A program made the position numbers and the translations under genes. Source: Terramyces sp. JEL0728 (lineage: Eukaryota > Chytridiomycota > Chytridiomycetes > Rhizophydiales > Terramycetaceae). From it: a DNA stretch of 18,877 nt. The stretch lies in the NCBI GenBank assembly GCA_027603945.1, contig JADIIU010000189.1:1-18877 (forward strand), given 5' to 3'. Shown piece by piece: positions 7,925-15,646 of the stretch (positions are counted from its first letter, which is position 1; each line of letters opens with the position of its first letter). The notes beneath the pieces are model-generated. The model was not told where the DNA came from. It made no database searches and saw nothing but the letters and a program-made list of their open reading frames with translations.

Positions 7925-9452
7925 CAAATACAGTCCACCGCTTTTCCAAGTCATATTCTTCCAGGAAGATCTTAACCATGCAAAATTCTTTGAAATCAAG
8001 CATCTCTTTATCAAGGTAATTCATATGCAGGAGGTAAAACACCAGACTATCTTTGCTTTCTTTGTAATACTCGAGTACTTCAAGTACCCGGTTGGACTGT
8101 TTTAGTGTGCAGTACAGTCCGACTAGTTCATGAGAAATCGTTACGCTATTTAATTGATGTACATCTATTTCGTAGTTCTGTTTGAGGTGTACCAAATGAA
8201 GCAGTCGAATATAGTCTGTACTATCGTAATTTGGCGATATTTGCTCAAATTCGATAACATGTCCATCCTGAACCAGTAGGATAAGCAACTTGTACAGTTT
8301 ATCAGATTCGCAATGATACAATTGTGGTATCAATTCAGACGGCAGCTTGTAATCCTGAAACTCAATCAATAATAATACAATTTCCACGATATATGGATGT
8401 TGGTGGAGAAACTCTGCTTTATCCAAAAAGAAGGATTCTATGTCTGAATATGACAAATATTGCGACAATAGTAGGATTAATTCTTTGTCGGTGTTGACAT
8501 CAATCAATCGAAATGTACTGGTTTCCACAGAACTCGTTTTAGCCTGTGGCATCTCTGGAACAGGCTCTGGTGCAAAATCGACATCCATTGCATCAAAAGT
8601 ATCCAGCACTGCATCTCTACCTTTTATTCCAGAATTTTCTTGAAATGCATCCTTCTTTTTCAAGTTCTTTACTTTGTGTATGCTCATATCAAAATCGTCC
8701 ATCTTTTTCCTTTGGCTACTATTGTTTCTAGGATACACTGGTATATTTTGACTAAAATTCTGCAACGGTTCCTGATTCACTCTCTTGCTATCCCGAACAG
8801 TCTTGAGTTCTTGCTTCATAAACTCCAACTCTACTTTTAATCGTTCAATCTCAGACTTGTGCCCAGTATCTTCTCTAATACTGTTTTTCTTGATCAATTC
8901 ATTATTCATTTCAGTTAGTTTCAGCATTTTGTTTCTTATGAATGTAATTTCCCCTTGTTTTTCCATTAACGCTGATTCTAATTCTTTTAGTTTTGGGTCT
9001 TCATGCTTTTGAGATGATATTGGGTACATCATCTGGCTGCTCATTACTGGCGGTGCTTTAAATGTTGCTGGAGTAATAAATGCATTGTTTATTTGTTGAA
9101 CTGGTACAATTGGTTGAACTGTAGGTGGATCGTACTGTTTAGATTCTGAGTCTATTGCCAACAGCTTTTGAGTTGCTTGTTCCTGTAATTCATTCCAAGT
9201 TTGCTCATCAATATTGAAATCATCATATTCATCAACGTCAAGATCTTTATCATGATCATTAAATAAATTATTTCCGTTATTTGGATAAGTGATATTTGCG
9301 GTTTTCTCGATTTGGTTGCTGTTGTCGAACGATAGCAAATCATCATTGATTCCTTCTTGCAGGAGAATATCCCTGATGGATTCAATGTCTTTAATTTCTT
9401 GCTGATTCAAATTCGTCAATTCAATCCTTGGTCGTTTTCTAATTTGTTCCAT
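7920..9452 (-). CDS. ATRIP: ATRIP / Rad26 / Ddc2-like checkpoint protein
   Basis: Intron-less, 510 residues, ATG at 9452. The N-terminus has a basic KRPR nuclear-localisation-like motif. Residues about 70-98 are an acidic stretch ending DEYDDFNIDEQTWNEL, like the RPA-binding segment of ATRIP. Residues about 154-222 form a coiled coil with the phrase ALMEKQGEITFIRNKMLKL, matching the EKQGEI.ILR signature of the ATRIP/Rad26/UvsD coiled coil. The remaining 280 residues are Leu-rich and helical, as expected for the ATR-binding C-terminus. The known role is to recruit ATR/Rad3/Mec1 to RPA-coated single-stranded DNA in the nucleus. It is shorter than the 600-790 residues I expect for characterised homologues. 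Assignment rests on motif order rather than strong conservation. Confidence 0.7.
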   Translation of the reverse strand: MEQIRKRPRIELTNLNQQEIKDIESIRDILLQEGINDDLLSFDNSNQIEKTANITYPNNGNNLFNDHDKDLDVDEYDDFNIDEQTWNELQEQATQKLLAIDSESKQYDPPTVQPIVPVQQINNAFITPATFKAPPVMSSQMMYPISSQKHEDPKLKELESALMEKQGEITFIRNKMLKLTEMNNELIKKNSIREDTGHKSEIERLKVELEFMKQELKTVRDSKRVNQEPLQNFSQNIPVYPRNNSSQRKKMDDFDMSIHKVKNLKKKDAFQENSGIKGRDAVLDTFDAMDVDFAPEPVPEMPQAKTSSVETSTFRLIDVNTDKELILLLSQYLSYSDIESFFLDKAEFLHQHPYIVEIVLLLIEFQDYKLPSELIPQLYHCESDKLYKLLILLVQDGHVIEFEQISPNYDSTDYIRLLHLVHLKQNYEIDVHQLNSVTISHELVGLYCTLKQSNRVLEVLEYYKESKDSLVFYLLHMNYLDKEMLDFKEFCMVKIFLEEYDLEKRWTVFE

Positions 9453-9501
9453 TCAGATTATCTTTTTTTCGGACAAGGATAAAGTGCAGCATATAAATGC
9501 A

Positions 9502-9610
9502 GTTGATATTAATGGAAATACAAGTTGATATTAATGGAAATACAAGCTGATATTAATGGAAATACAAGTTGATATTAATGGAAATACAAGTTGATATTAA
9601 TAGGAATATA
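9502..9610. repeat. 22-bp tandem repeat, about 4.9 copies
   Basis: Units start at 9502, 9524, 9546, 9568 and 9590. Each begins GTTGATATTAATGG and ends AATACAA. The third has one substitution (GCTG), and the fifth is truncated with changes. The array begins 50 bp upstream of the ATRIP-like ATG and ends one base from the stop codon of the NDT80-like gene at 9612, so it fills the whole promoter/3' flank between them. Unit length not a multiple of three; non-coding. Confidence 0.9.
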
Positions 9611-9611
9611 T

Positions 9612-10544
9612 CTATTGAAACAATGCAAAACTAGGTTGATAGGTAAAATAATCATGAGTGGGATTCAGGTACTGAACATAGAGCTGTTGATCGAATGAAA
9701 TGGGACTGTACTGACTTTCAGGACTTTGATTAGCACTGTACTGACTCTGGCTATCCACCATTGAAATAGGAGCAGCGAATCGCAAATCTGGACTTGGTAT
9801 AGTTGAAATTACAAGATTTGGTGAGAATCTTAAAACAGGACTAGGCAACGACGGTTTTAGATTCAACTTTTTCAATTCACATGAAGGTATCTTTTGGAAT
9901 GCTAGGATTTCCTTGTACAGCTGAGCACTAAACGATCGTTCTCTATCTCTAGCTGGGATGCCACGTAAATCAGAGTTTTCTGAGCAGTTGCCAAACCGGA
10001 CGTTGATTGTGTTTGATGTCCATTCGCCAATATATACAAATCCATCTTCAGTTTCAGCGTACAAAGTAACTGTCAGATTGATAAAGTTGTGTCTTCTATC
10101 TCTGATACCCAGCTTGATTCGTTTATGCTTGATGCACAACTCATCTGCTTTTAGCTTTTCAAGAGCTACTTTTTTTGGGTTGAGTGTTTGGCAGTCAAAG
10201 AGTACATCTTCCGGTTCTTGAGTCATTGACCGTCTGTTTGGATCGACTACTTGCTCTATTCTGTAGCCAGCTTGGTTTGTAATACAAGTTTTGAACTTGC
10301 CAAGGAATTTCTTTCCTTCAATGTAAATATCTTTTCTGCATAGTAGCTGATAAAACACTGGTTGCAACCGCAGATAAATAAACAGGTAATTGGCTTTTAG
10401 ACAGGTGATGTATTCTTGATCTTGATAGTTTGCCCAGAACATGTTTTTTTCGAGGGATACATGGAAGCAATCCTGCAAGGCAACAGACTCTCCACAGATG
10501 TCAAAAGATTTGCCGGTCCAGGTGCCAATGAATGAAGGAGACAT
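9612..10544 (-). CDS. NDT80/PhoG-fold (MYRF-like) DNA-binding protein
   Basis: 310 residues from the ATG at 10544; a longer frame to 10646 begins only with TTG and its segment contains the TATA box. The N-terminal part (CFHVSLEKNMFW, then ANYLFIYLRLQPV) and the later block LNPKKVALEKLKADE followed by HNFINLTVTLYAETEDGFV and SNTINVRFGN follow the strand pattern of the NDT80-type immunoglobulin-like DNA-binding domain shared by yeast Ndt80, fungal Vib-1/PhoG proteins and animal MYRF. The C-terminal third is Ser/Pro/Gln/Tyr-rich (SQSQYSANQSPESQYSP), like a transactivation region. Likely a nuclear transcription factor; target process unknown (relatives act in meiosis, nutrient stress or protease secretion). 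Other Ig-fold factors remain possible. Confidence 0.55.
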   Translation of the reverse strand: MSPSFIGTWTGKSFDICGESVALQDCFHVSLEKNMFWANYQDQEYITCLKANYLFIYLRLQPVFYQLLCRKDIYIEGKKFLGKFKTCITNQAGYRIEQVVDPNRRSMTQEPEDVLFDCQTLNPKKVALEKLKADELCIKHKRIKLGIRDRRHNFINLTVTLYAETEDGFVYIGEWTSNTINVRFGNCSENSDLRGIPARDRERSFSAQLYKEILAFQKIPSCELKKLNLKPSLPSPVLRFSPNLVISTIPSPDLRFAAPISMVDSQSQYSANQSPESQYSPISFDQQLYVQYLNPTHDYFTYQPSFALFQ

Positions 10545-10911
10545 TTTTACTAAAAAGTCGAGGTTTTCAGGGTTTATATACTCGGCCCCATCGGGAAAGG
10601 AAAAAGCAATGCTTTGTCGTAAATTTACCGCTTCTATCAAACACAAGAAAAATCACGAAATATTTAAAAACGAGCAGAGATGCGAGTAAAACACCTTTGC
10701 AAACTGGTTTATTATCTACAGAGTTATCCTTTCCGAACAAGTTGCTTGTTTCTGCCGCGAAATCGGTAATATGCCAAATATGTTACAAGCAGCAATTAGC
10801 TGAATATGCTAGGTGCATTGCTTATAATGTTTCCAGTTGTTAAACAACGAATATGTCAGTATTTGATTCACCTCCCAATTCCCGTTTTGGATGCTTTAAA
10901 TGCCGCATTGA
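10545..10911. other. Upstream region of the NDT80-like gene, no gene seen
   Basis: About 370 bp. Apart from the TATA box at 10573-10580 I see no supported gene. A plus-strand frame at 10532-10843 overlaps the NDT80-like gene at its start and shows no recognisable motif. Confidence 0.4.
10573..10580 (-). promoter_or_regulatory. TATA box of the NDT80-like gene
   Basis: TATATAAA on the minus strand, with the TATAAA core starting 34 nt before the ATG at 10544. It supports that ATG rather than the upstream TTG and implies a very short leader. Confidence 0.55.
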
Positions 10912-11232
10912 TCACTGATCATTTGAAACACAACTGCAAATGCAAATAAAAGTGCAATCCTGAGCCAAAATACAAGGTGGAACCCGGATTAAAGTAAACT
11001 GGCTGTTGTCTTGAAATTGATGCCTGTACCGAACGGGTTTCTCAATCTTTGCTATCTCGCTATTGGTACAAAAGGTGCGTTTGGGAACCCATGCTTTTTG
11101 ATACATTTGCCAATCCCGGTCAATGGTATATACAGAGCAATTGTAGAAAGGTGTCCATCGTTGGTAAGATACAGCAAGAGATAGGAATTGTAAATTCCTA
11201 AGAGTAAGAGAAGCGGTTACGACTAATTTCAT
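10912..11232 (-). CDS. Doubtful small Cys-rich hypothetical protein
   Basis: 106 codons from an ATG near 11232. The N-terminus (MKLVVTASL, then LQFLSLAVS) could be a weak signal peptide, and the C-terminus is Cys-rich (CILAQDCTFICICSCVS), which would suit a small secreted protein. Against it: no TATA box, no AATAAA near the stop, and no family I recognise. It sits between the SET-like gene and the NDT80-like gene, both on the same strand. It may be chance or a relic. Confidence 0.25.
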   Translation of the reverse strand: MKLVVTASLTLRNLQFLSLAVSYQRWTPFYNCSVYTIDRDWQMYQKAWVPKRTFCTNSEIAKIEKPVRYRHQFQDNSQFTLIRVPPCILAQDCTFICICSCVSNDQ

Positions 11233-11391
11233 ACCGCTAATACAAATTACATTGACAAAAGTCGTACAATTTGGTAGAATTCAGAATATGAATCTGCCAG
11301 TGGTGGATGTCTCTAGTTATCCTGCACAATTCCTTCCAAACATCCAGAAATTGTCTGGCGACATTCAAATCACATTCAAAAACAATAATAA

Positions 11392-11397
11392 TTTATT
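11392..11397 (-). terminator. AATAAA polyadenylation signal overlapping the SET-like stop codon
   Basis: The minus strand reads AAG CAA TAA ATT at the gene end, so the stop codon lies inside AATAAA. Confidence 0.5.
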
Positions 11398-11891
11398 GCT
11401 TGGCCAATTCAAGGATATGCTTGTTGTAGAAATACCCTTCCTTCAATCCACTCTTGGCTCCGTTAATTAACCCAACACACCCCTTGTATCCACACCAGCA
11501 CTGGAAAGGTTGGTCCATCTCCCATTCAGTGCTAGGATAAAAAAAGGTAACTTCATCGCCAACATTGAAATCCTTATTGGCAACCAAACACATTCTGGTT
11601 GTATCTAAAAGAACAGATGGGTCACAAGAATGATTCATGTAAACCAACTCGCTGTTCAATTCAACGTGTTCGTCAACGCCAACTTGTACAGAAGTCCAGC
11701 GTTTCTTTGATTTAGTAGTACCAGTAATATCCAAAATAACGCTCCTAAATTAATCATTCTTACCCTTTTTTCACTGGTTTTTTGATGGTTGCTTTCGATG
11801 TGTAGTTTTGGTTTATTATTATTTCTACATCAGATGGGTAGACTGATTGAGAAGTGAATGGCGGTTGATACGTTTCTGCTACTTGGGTCAT
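11393..11891 (-). CDS. Small SET/post-SET domain protein (two exons)
   Basis: Exon 1 is 11891-11764 and exon 2 is 11744-11393, with a 19-nt intron at 11745-11763; 159 residues. The spliced start gives MTQVAETYQPPF, whereas the exon 2 frame alone has only a TTG. NHSCDP (80-85), VGDEVTFFYPSTEWEM and the Cys cluster CWCGYKGC (125-132) are the C-terminal half of a SET domain plus a post-SET zinc site. The N-terminal SET half, which binds much of the S-adenosylmethionine, is largely missing. Similar short post-SET proteins occur widely in fungi. Methyltransferase activity is therefore not assured. It is divergent from the uS11m gene, with 393 bp between start codons. Confidence 0.8.
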
Positions 11892-12284
11892 TTTTGAAAA
11901 AGATATTTCATCTCCACACGCGGAAATTTACCGTTGTCCGTTGTGATGCCGCCTGTCAGGTGGGATATATGGTAAATGTGATAATTGGTAAATACCAGTG
12001 TTTCCCTTTATCAAATTTCTTAATCTTTCCGCTGCCTCCGCAATGTAAATATTATGTTTATTTAAATTAGTTATGGAAGCAAAATATCCCTTACCAGGAC
12101 TATTCAGATATCACATTGCAAGAGATTTCTGTATTCGCTGTCAAGGTCTAGCAAGATATTTGCAGGCACTAAAATTAAACTCACAGATACTAAAGATATT
12201 TTTCACGGAACCACATTAATATCCTGGCTTATTGGATATCCAGCACAAATAATGCATGAGATTCCAAACTGAAATTTTTTTTAA
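11892..12284. other. Divergent intergenic region with a possible 48-residue ORF
   Basis: It lies between the SET-like gene (minus) and uS11m (plus). It contains a plus-strand ORF at 12073-12219 (48 residues, starting MEAKYPLPGLFRYHIARDF) with a protein-like composition but no recognised family, and several GATAT/ATATC motifs. No clear TATA box for either flanking gene. Confidence 0.35.
12073..12219 (+). CDS. Possible small ORF, 48 residues
   Basis: ATG at 12073, stop TAA at 12217-12219. It contains RDFCIRCQGLARYLQALKL, amphipathic and Lys/Arg-rich. It has no intron or known motif and lies directly upstream of uS11m on the same strand. It could equally be chance or a leader element. Confidence 0.2.
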   Translation: MEAKYPLPGLFRYHIARDFCIRCQGLARYLQALKLNSQILKIFFTEPH

Positions 12285-12807
12285 ATGGCATTGGGAATCT
12301 TTAAGCGAGGATTTTCTTCAATTATAAACAATATCCCCAAACCATACACTGAAACATTCCAAAAAGCCATAAACACAACCAAAGAAAAACTCGCATTCGA
12401 TTTCATTCCTCCAAAACGAATCATCCAGCCAACGAATTTATTCACAGTCTCAATTACAGCAAACAGAAACAACACTCTATGTTTTCTGTTTGACAAGCAA
12501 GGTACTCGTTGCTAATGTAGGTAAAGCCATTTGCTGGGCTTCAGCGGGAACTGTAGGATTGAAAAAGGCAAACAGAGGGACTAGCGATGCAGGGTACCAA
12601 GCTTGTTTATCAATGATTGAAAAAGCACAAGAAAAAATAGGGAATATAAAGACTCAAGGGGTTTGTATTCGGTTTAAAGGCTTTGGACCGGGAAGGGATC
12701 AAGCTTATAGGGCTATTGTTGCTAATGAATGGAAGATTAATCGGCTGGTTGATGTTACTCCCATTAGACATGGTGGCTGCAGACCTAAAAAGAAGAGAAG
12801 AATATGA
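12285..12807 (+). CDS. MRPS11: Mitochondrial small-subunit ribosomal protein uS11m (two exons)
   Basis: Exons 12285-12501 and 12521-12807 with a 19-nt intron at 12502-12520 give 167 residues. The junction restores FLFDKQGKAICWASAGTVGL, matching the conserved uS11 strand that continues into (F/W)ASAG. The downstream blocks GVCIRFKGFGPGRDQAYRAI and VDVTPIRHGGCRPKKKRRI are diagnostic: the C-terminal GCRP followed by a basic tail contacts 16S-type rRNA at the platform. The roughly 50-residue N-terminal extension begins MALGIFKRGFSSI, which fits a mitochondrial targeting sequence, and the family match is to the bacterial-type rather than the cytosolic protein. It lies 157 bp upstream of dihydrofolate reductase on the same strand. 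Confidence 0.92.
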
Positions 12808-12964
12808 GTCTAAATATATTGTGTGTTTTATTGAATTTCTCAATTTGTCATCGCATTGAACTGGTATTCCCTGTATTGCAATTATGATACATATGTGCTG
12901 ATATTTGAATTGTGTCTTTAAATTTTGTATTCCTGGAGATCAAAGTTACTAGATTCAATCAGAA

Positions 12965-13486
12965 ATGACAAAAAGGAGGGATTTCAAAGCGATCGTAGCA
13001 GCAACTGTAAAACATGGAATTGGAATCAACAATACTCTACCATGGCGAATACCAAAAGACATGCAATTCTTTAAGGACGCTACAATCTCAAAAACCTCCA
13101 AACCAAACGTAGTAATAATGGGTAAAAAGACATTCGACTCGATACCGAAACGGTTCAGACCGTTGCAAGATAGAACAAACATTGTCCTAACCCGACAATC
13201 CATCAAAGACGAATCAGTAATCTACTGTAACTCTGTCGATCAAGTATTCAAAGAGTTGGAAAATATTCAACATGAGAACGTATTTGTAATTGGAGGTAAA
13301 CAGATTTACGAATTATTTTACGAGTTTATTGATACGTTTTATTTGACTAGAGTTTATACTGATTTTGAATGTGATACTTTCTTGGAGCTGCCGGATTACT
13401 TTCAACTTTTTCACAAAGATGGAGTGCAGAAACAGGGTGATGTTGAATTTGAGTTTCAAGTATTCAAGAATAAAAGCATTTTGTGA
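12965..13486 (+). CDS. DFR1: Dihydrofolate reductase
   Basis: Intron-less, 173 residues. Reduces dihydrofolate to tetrahydrofolate with NADPH for thymidylate and purine synthesis. Visible motifs in order: FKAIVAATVKHGIGINN, the substrate loop LPWRIPKDMQFFK, the NADPH-binding VVIMGKKTFDSIP, NIVLTRQ, and VFVIGGKQIYELF containing the GG loop. The C-terminal part (FYLTRVYTDFECDTFLELPD) is the usual final strand set. Length is close to bacterial and animal enzymes and shorter than the yeast one. It is a stand-alone protein with no thymidylate synthase fusion. It converges with the sedolisin gene about 107 bp downstream. Confidence 0.96.
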   Translation: MTKRRDFKAIVAATVKHGIGINNTLPWRIPKDMQFFKDATISKTSKPNVVIMGKKTFDSIPKRFRPLQDRTNIVLTRQSIKDESVIYCNSVDQVFKELENIQHENVFVIGGKQIYELFYEFIDTFYLTRVYTDFECDTFLELPDYFQLFHKDGVQKQGDVEFEFQVFKNKSIL

Positions 13487-13586
13487 TTATTCCATCTTTA
13501 CAGATTAAGAGTTGTCAAGTTCTGAATTGCTACTACCATGCAGAGCTTGAGCTATTAATACCACAATGAAACTAAAATTTTACGCG

Positions 13587-13592
13587 TTTATT
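13587..13592 (-). terminator. AATAAA signal just after the sedolisin stop codon
   Basis: AATAAA on the minus strand starts one base after the TAG stop (13596-13594). Confidence 0.5.
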
Positions 13593-13593
13593 T

Positions 13594-15297
13594 CTAGACA
13601 AGTGCCAATAATTTCTTGAAATCAGGAGTTCCCAAACCAGTAACAGGATCATACCCAGCAGTTGCAGAAAATCCATCAGTGTCGCATCCAGGGTTGTTTC
13701 CAGAAGTAACATCATTCAAGCCTTTGTAACCTTTGGAGTACAACCATGGGTTCAAGAATCCTAGAGCGCTCTTGCCCTTGTTCAACAAGTTGTCGTTGAT
13801 CAAAGATACGATTGCAGCGAAAGCTGGTGAAGAGCAGGAAGTACCGTCAACACCTTCGACTTGTCTGTTGGAAACGATTTGATAGTTTTGACCTTGAGCA
13901 GAAACATCAGGGAAGGCACGGCCAGAAGAATTGTAGTAACCGCTGTAAGTGCTACCCAAAAAGTTCAAGTAAGAGTTGACGGCACTATCTTGGTACGATG
14001 GACGTGAGAAGTAGTTGCTAAATCCACCTGATGATAATTGAGCAGCAGTTTCAGGAATATCGGTAGTTGCACCAACTGAAGTAATGAATGGACATGTAGC
14101 TGGGAATACTGGAACGAATTGTGTGCTGCCATCAGCTCCTTGGCATTGTGATTGCCCATGACCACCATTAACACCACCGTCACCAGAAGCGAAAATCAAT
14201 GAAACACCTCTTGCTCCGAGTTTAGCAAAGTCGTTGCAAGCACGCACAGCAAAATCGCTTGGGTAGTTTGGCTCGTCGTCACCGTAAGAAGTTGAAACTA
14301 CTTGAGGTAACTGAGAGTTTGATTTAGCAAGTAGAGCTAATGCCCAGTCATCTGGTTGATGGAAATATTGGATTGAAGTATCACCATCGCCAGTTGAGTA
14401 AAAGATGTTTTGAGTAGGATAAGTCAACCCGACAGTGGTTTCGATATCAAGAGCGGCTTCAACTCCAGAGCTACCTGGACTATCAACGTTTTTTCCTCCG
14501 TTAACAGAGACGAATTTGAAGGTGGCCTTCTTTGCTGTTGGATTGTATTTGCCAAGGAATTGTTGCAAATCAGCAGTTGAAGCATATTGTCCTTCATATG
14601 ACGTTACTGCAACTTGGTTGTTCTTGTTGGTTGGAGCATAAGTACCGATATTGTAGAGTGACTTTAAACAACTTGGAGTAACCCCGTTTGAGCAATCTGC
14701 AGATCCTGCTAATGACTTTAGCCCAGATGCTTGTGATTGAGCAATCTTTTTTGGTCTAGCGCCAAACAAAGTGGTTGGCTTTACCAAATCAATGTGTTGG
14801 TGGACTTTTTCAGGAAGAGAGAATTCAGTGGTTCTGACAACAGTCTTTCCAGATTCCGGATGGGTGAAAGACTTGTAGTTGGCTTTCAACAGTTGCTGGG
14901 CTTTCGAGAGTGGCAGCTTGACGTGCAACCAGTCCTTGGCAGAGTTGAGGGAAATTTTGGATGCGTCCACTCCGTTTTCAACCAACCAGTCGGTAACTGC
15001 CTTGATAGTTTCCTGAGAAGGAGCAGTCAAAGCATCAACTTGCTCTTTGGTCAAGTGCTTTCCATAGTTTGAATGCGAGGGGTCGGAAACTTCAAACAAC
15101 TTGGCAACCAATTGATCCATGTTGGTTTGCTTCAATCCAAATCCAAAATCGACAGTTTGGTCCAAATTAACGAAATTATGTTGTTCAACCCAGCCAGTAG
15201 GAACCTTGATGGAGTCCTTGAGAACAAAAGAGTTTAATGCTGGATTTGGCATGGATAAAACGACAGCAGCCAAGAGGTAGGAAGTGTAGAGCTTCAT
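13594..15297 (-). CDS. Secreted sedolisin (S53) serine-carboxyl peptidase, tripeptidyl-peptidase-like
   Basis: 567 residues. The start is the ATG at 15297: it gives a signal peptide (MKLYTSYLLAAVVLS) and lies 37 nt after a TATA box, whereas the longer frame begins at 15387 inside the promoter. Residues about 30-180 are the pro-kumamolisin-type propeptide (LFEVSDPSHSNYGKHLTKEQV). The catalytic set is complete: E280 and D284 in SGVEAALDIE, the oxyanion D373 in FASGDGGVN, and S487 in VDGTSCSSPAFAAI. The C-terminal calcium site is visible around NDV (529-530) and AGYDPVTGLGTPDF. Such enzymes are made as zymogens, self-activate at acidic pH and cleave peptides outside the cell. Single exon. Likely well expressed, judging by the promoter. 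Confidence 0.95.
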   Translation of the reverse strand: MKLYTSYLLAAVVLSMPNPALNSFVLKDSIKVPTGWVEQHNFVNLDQTVDFGFGLKQTNMDQLVAKLFEVSDPSHSNYGKHLTKEQVDALTAPSQETIKAVTDWLVENGVDASKISLNSAKDWLHVKLPLSKAQQLLKANYKSFTHPESGKTVVRTTEFSLPEKVHQHIDLVKPTTLFGARPKKIAQSQASGLKSLAGSADCSNGVTPSCLKSLYNIGTYAPTNKNNQVAVTSYEGQYASTADLQQFLGKYNPTAKKATFKFVSVNGGKNVDSPGSSGVEAALDIETTVGLTYPTQNIFYSTGDGDTSIQYFHQPDDWALALLAKSNSQLPQVVSTSYGDDEPNYPSDFAVRACNDFAKLGARGVSLIFASGDGGVNGGHGQSQCQGADGSTQFVPVFPATCPFITSVGATTDIPETAAQLSSGGFSNYFSRPSYQDSAVNSYLNFLGSTYSGYYNSSGRAFPDVSAQGQNYQIVSNRQVEGVDGTSCSSPAFAAIVSLINDNLLNKGKSALGFLNPWLYSKGYKGLNDVTSGNNPGCDTDGFSATAGYDPVTGLGTPDFKKLLALV

Positions 15298-15644
15298 TTT
15301 ATTGATAAAGTCTTGTTCTATCCTACAATTTATACTTTTCGATTGTTCAGGCGTTTGTGGTGCAATGTGCAGTCCATGCCCAACCACATGTATTTGGTAA
15401 AAAGATCACGCAATGGCCGTTTCATATGGTCTTGAAAGTAAAGAGGTTGAATGAAATAACCATTATGTACACTGCGATTGCAGGTTTAGCAATTTCCAGG
15501 TGATCCTGACTATGAGATCGTCCAAGTGATTATGCGCAGTGAAAACCCAAAAGGCGAGACTCATGCTTTGACAGACACAAAGACACAATATGACATCTTT
15601 GTCAATGAATGAAGGAATTCCGGAATAATCAAACGGTTGGTTTA
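15298..15644 (-). promoter_or_regulatory. Promoter region of the sedolisin gene
   Basis: 347 bp between the sedolisin start and the end of the same-strand alpha/beta hydrolase gene. Besides the TATA box it has GGAATTCCGGAAT at 15614-15626, a short palindrome-like element. No gene is supported here. Confidence 0.4.
15328..15334 (-). promoter_or_regulatory. TATA box of the sedolisin gene
   Basis: TATAAAT on the minus strand, first T 37 nt before the ATG at 15297. It confirms the internal start and implies a leader of under 10-15 nt. Confidence 0.6.
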
Positions 15645-15646
15645 TT
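15641..15646 (-). terminator. AATAAA polyadenylation signal overlapping the hydrolase stop codon
   Basis: The minus strand ends AAT CCC TAA TAA ACC, so AATAAA starts inside the first TAA stop. Confidence 0.5.

Noticed and set aside
7880..7980. Extension of the ATRIP-like protein past its stop by a 19-nt GTTAAG...GAAG segment, leading into a frame reading LYLNKLILSLLANCG.
   Set aside because: All twelve supported introns begin GTA and end TAG or CAG; this one does neither. An AATAAA overlaps the ATRIP-like stop, and the extended frame stops after 29 codons without a consensus intron.
9502..9610. CRISPR-like array.
   Set aside because: The 22-bp units are directly adjacent without spacers, and the host is a eukaryote; it is a simple tandem repeat.
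11252..11470. Plus-strand 72-codon frame overlapping the 3' end of the SET-like gene.
   Set aside because: It starts only with TTG, overlaps a well-supported exon on the other strand and has no recognisable motif.
15297..15387. Longer N-terminus for the sedolisin, starting MVGHGLHIAPQ.
   Set aside because: It would bury the signal peptide internally and place the TATA box inside the coding sequence; the ATG at 15297 gives a normal secretory start.
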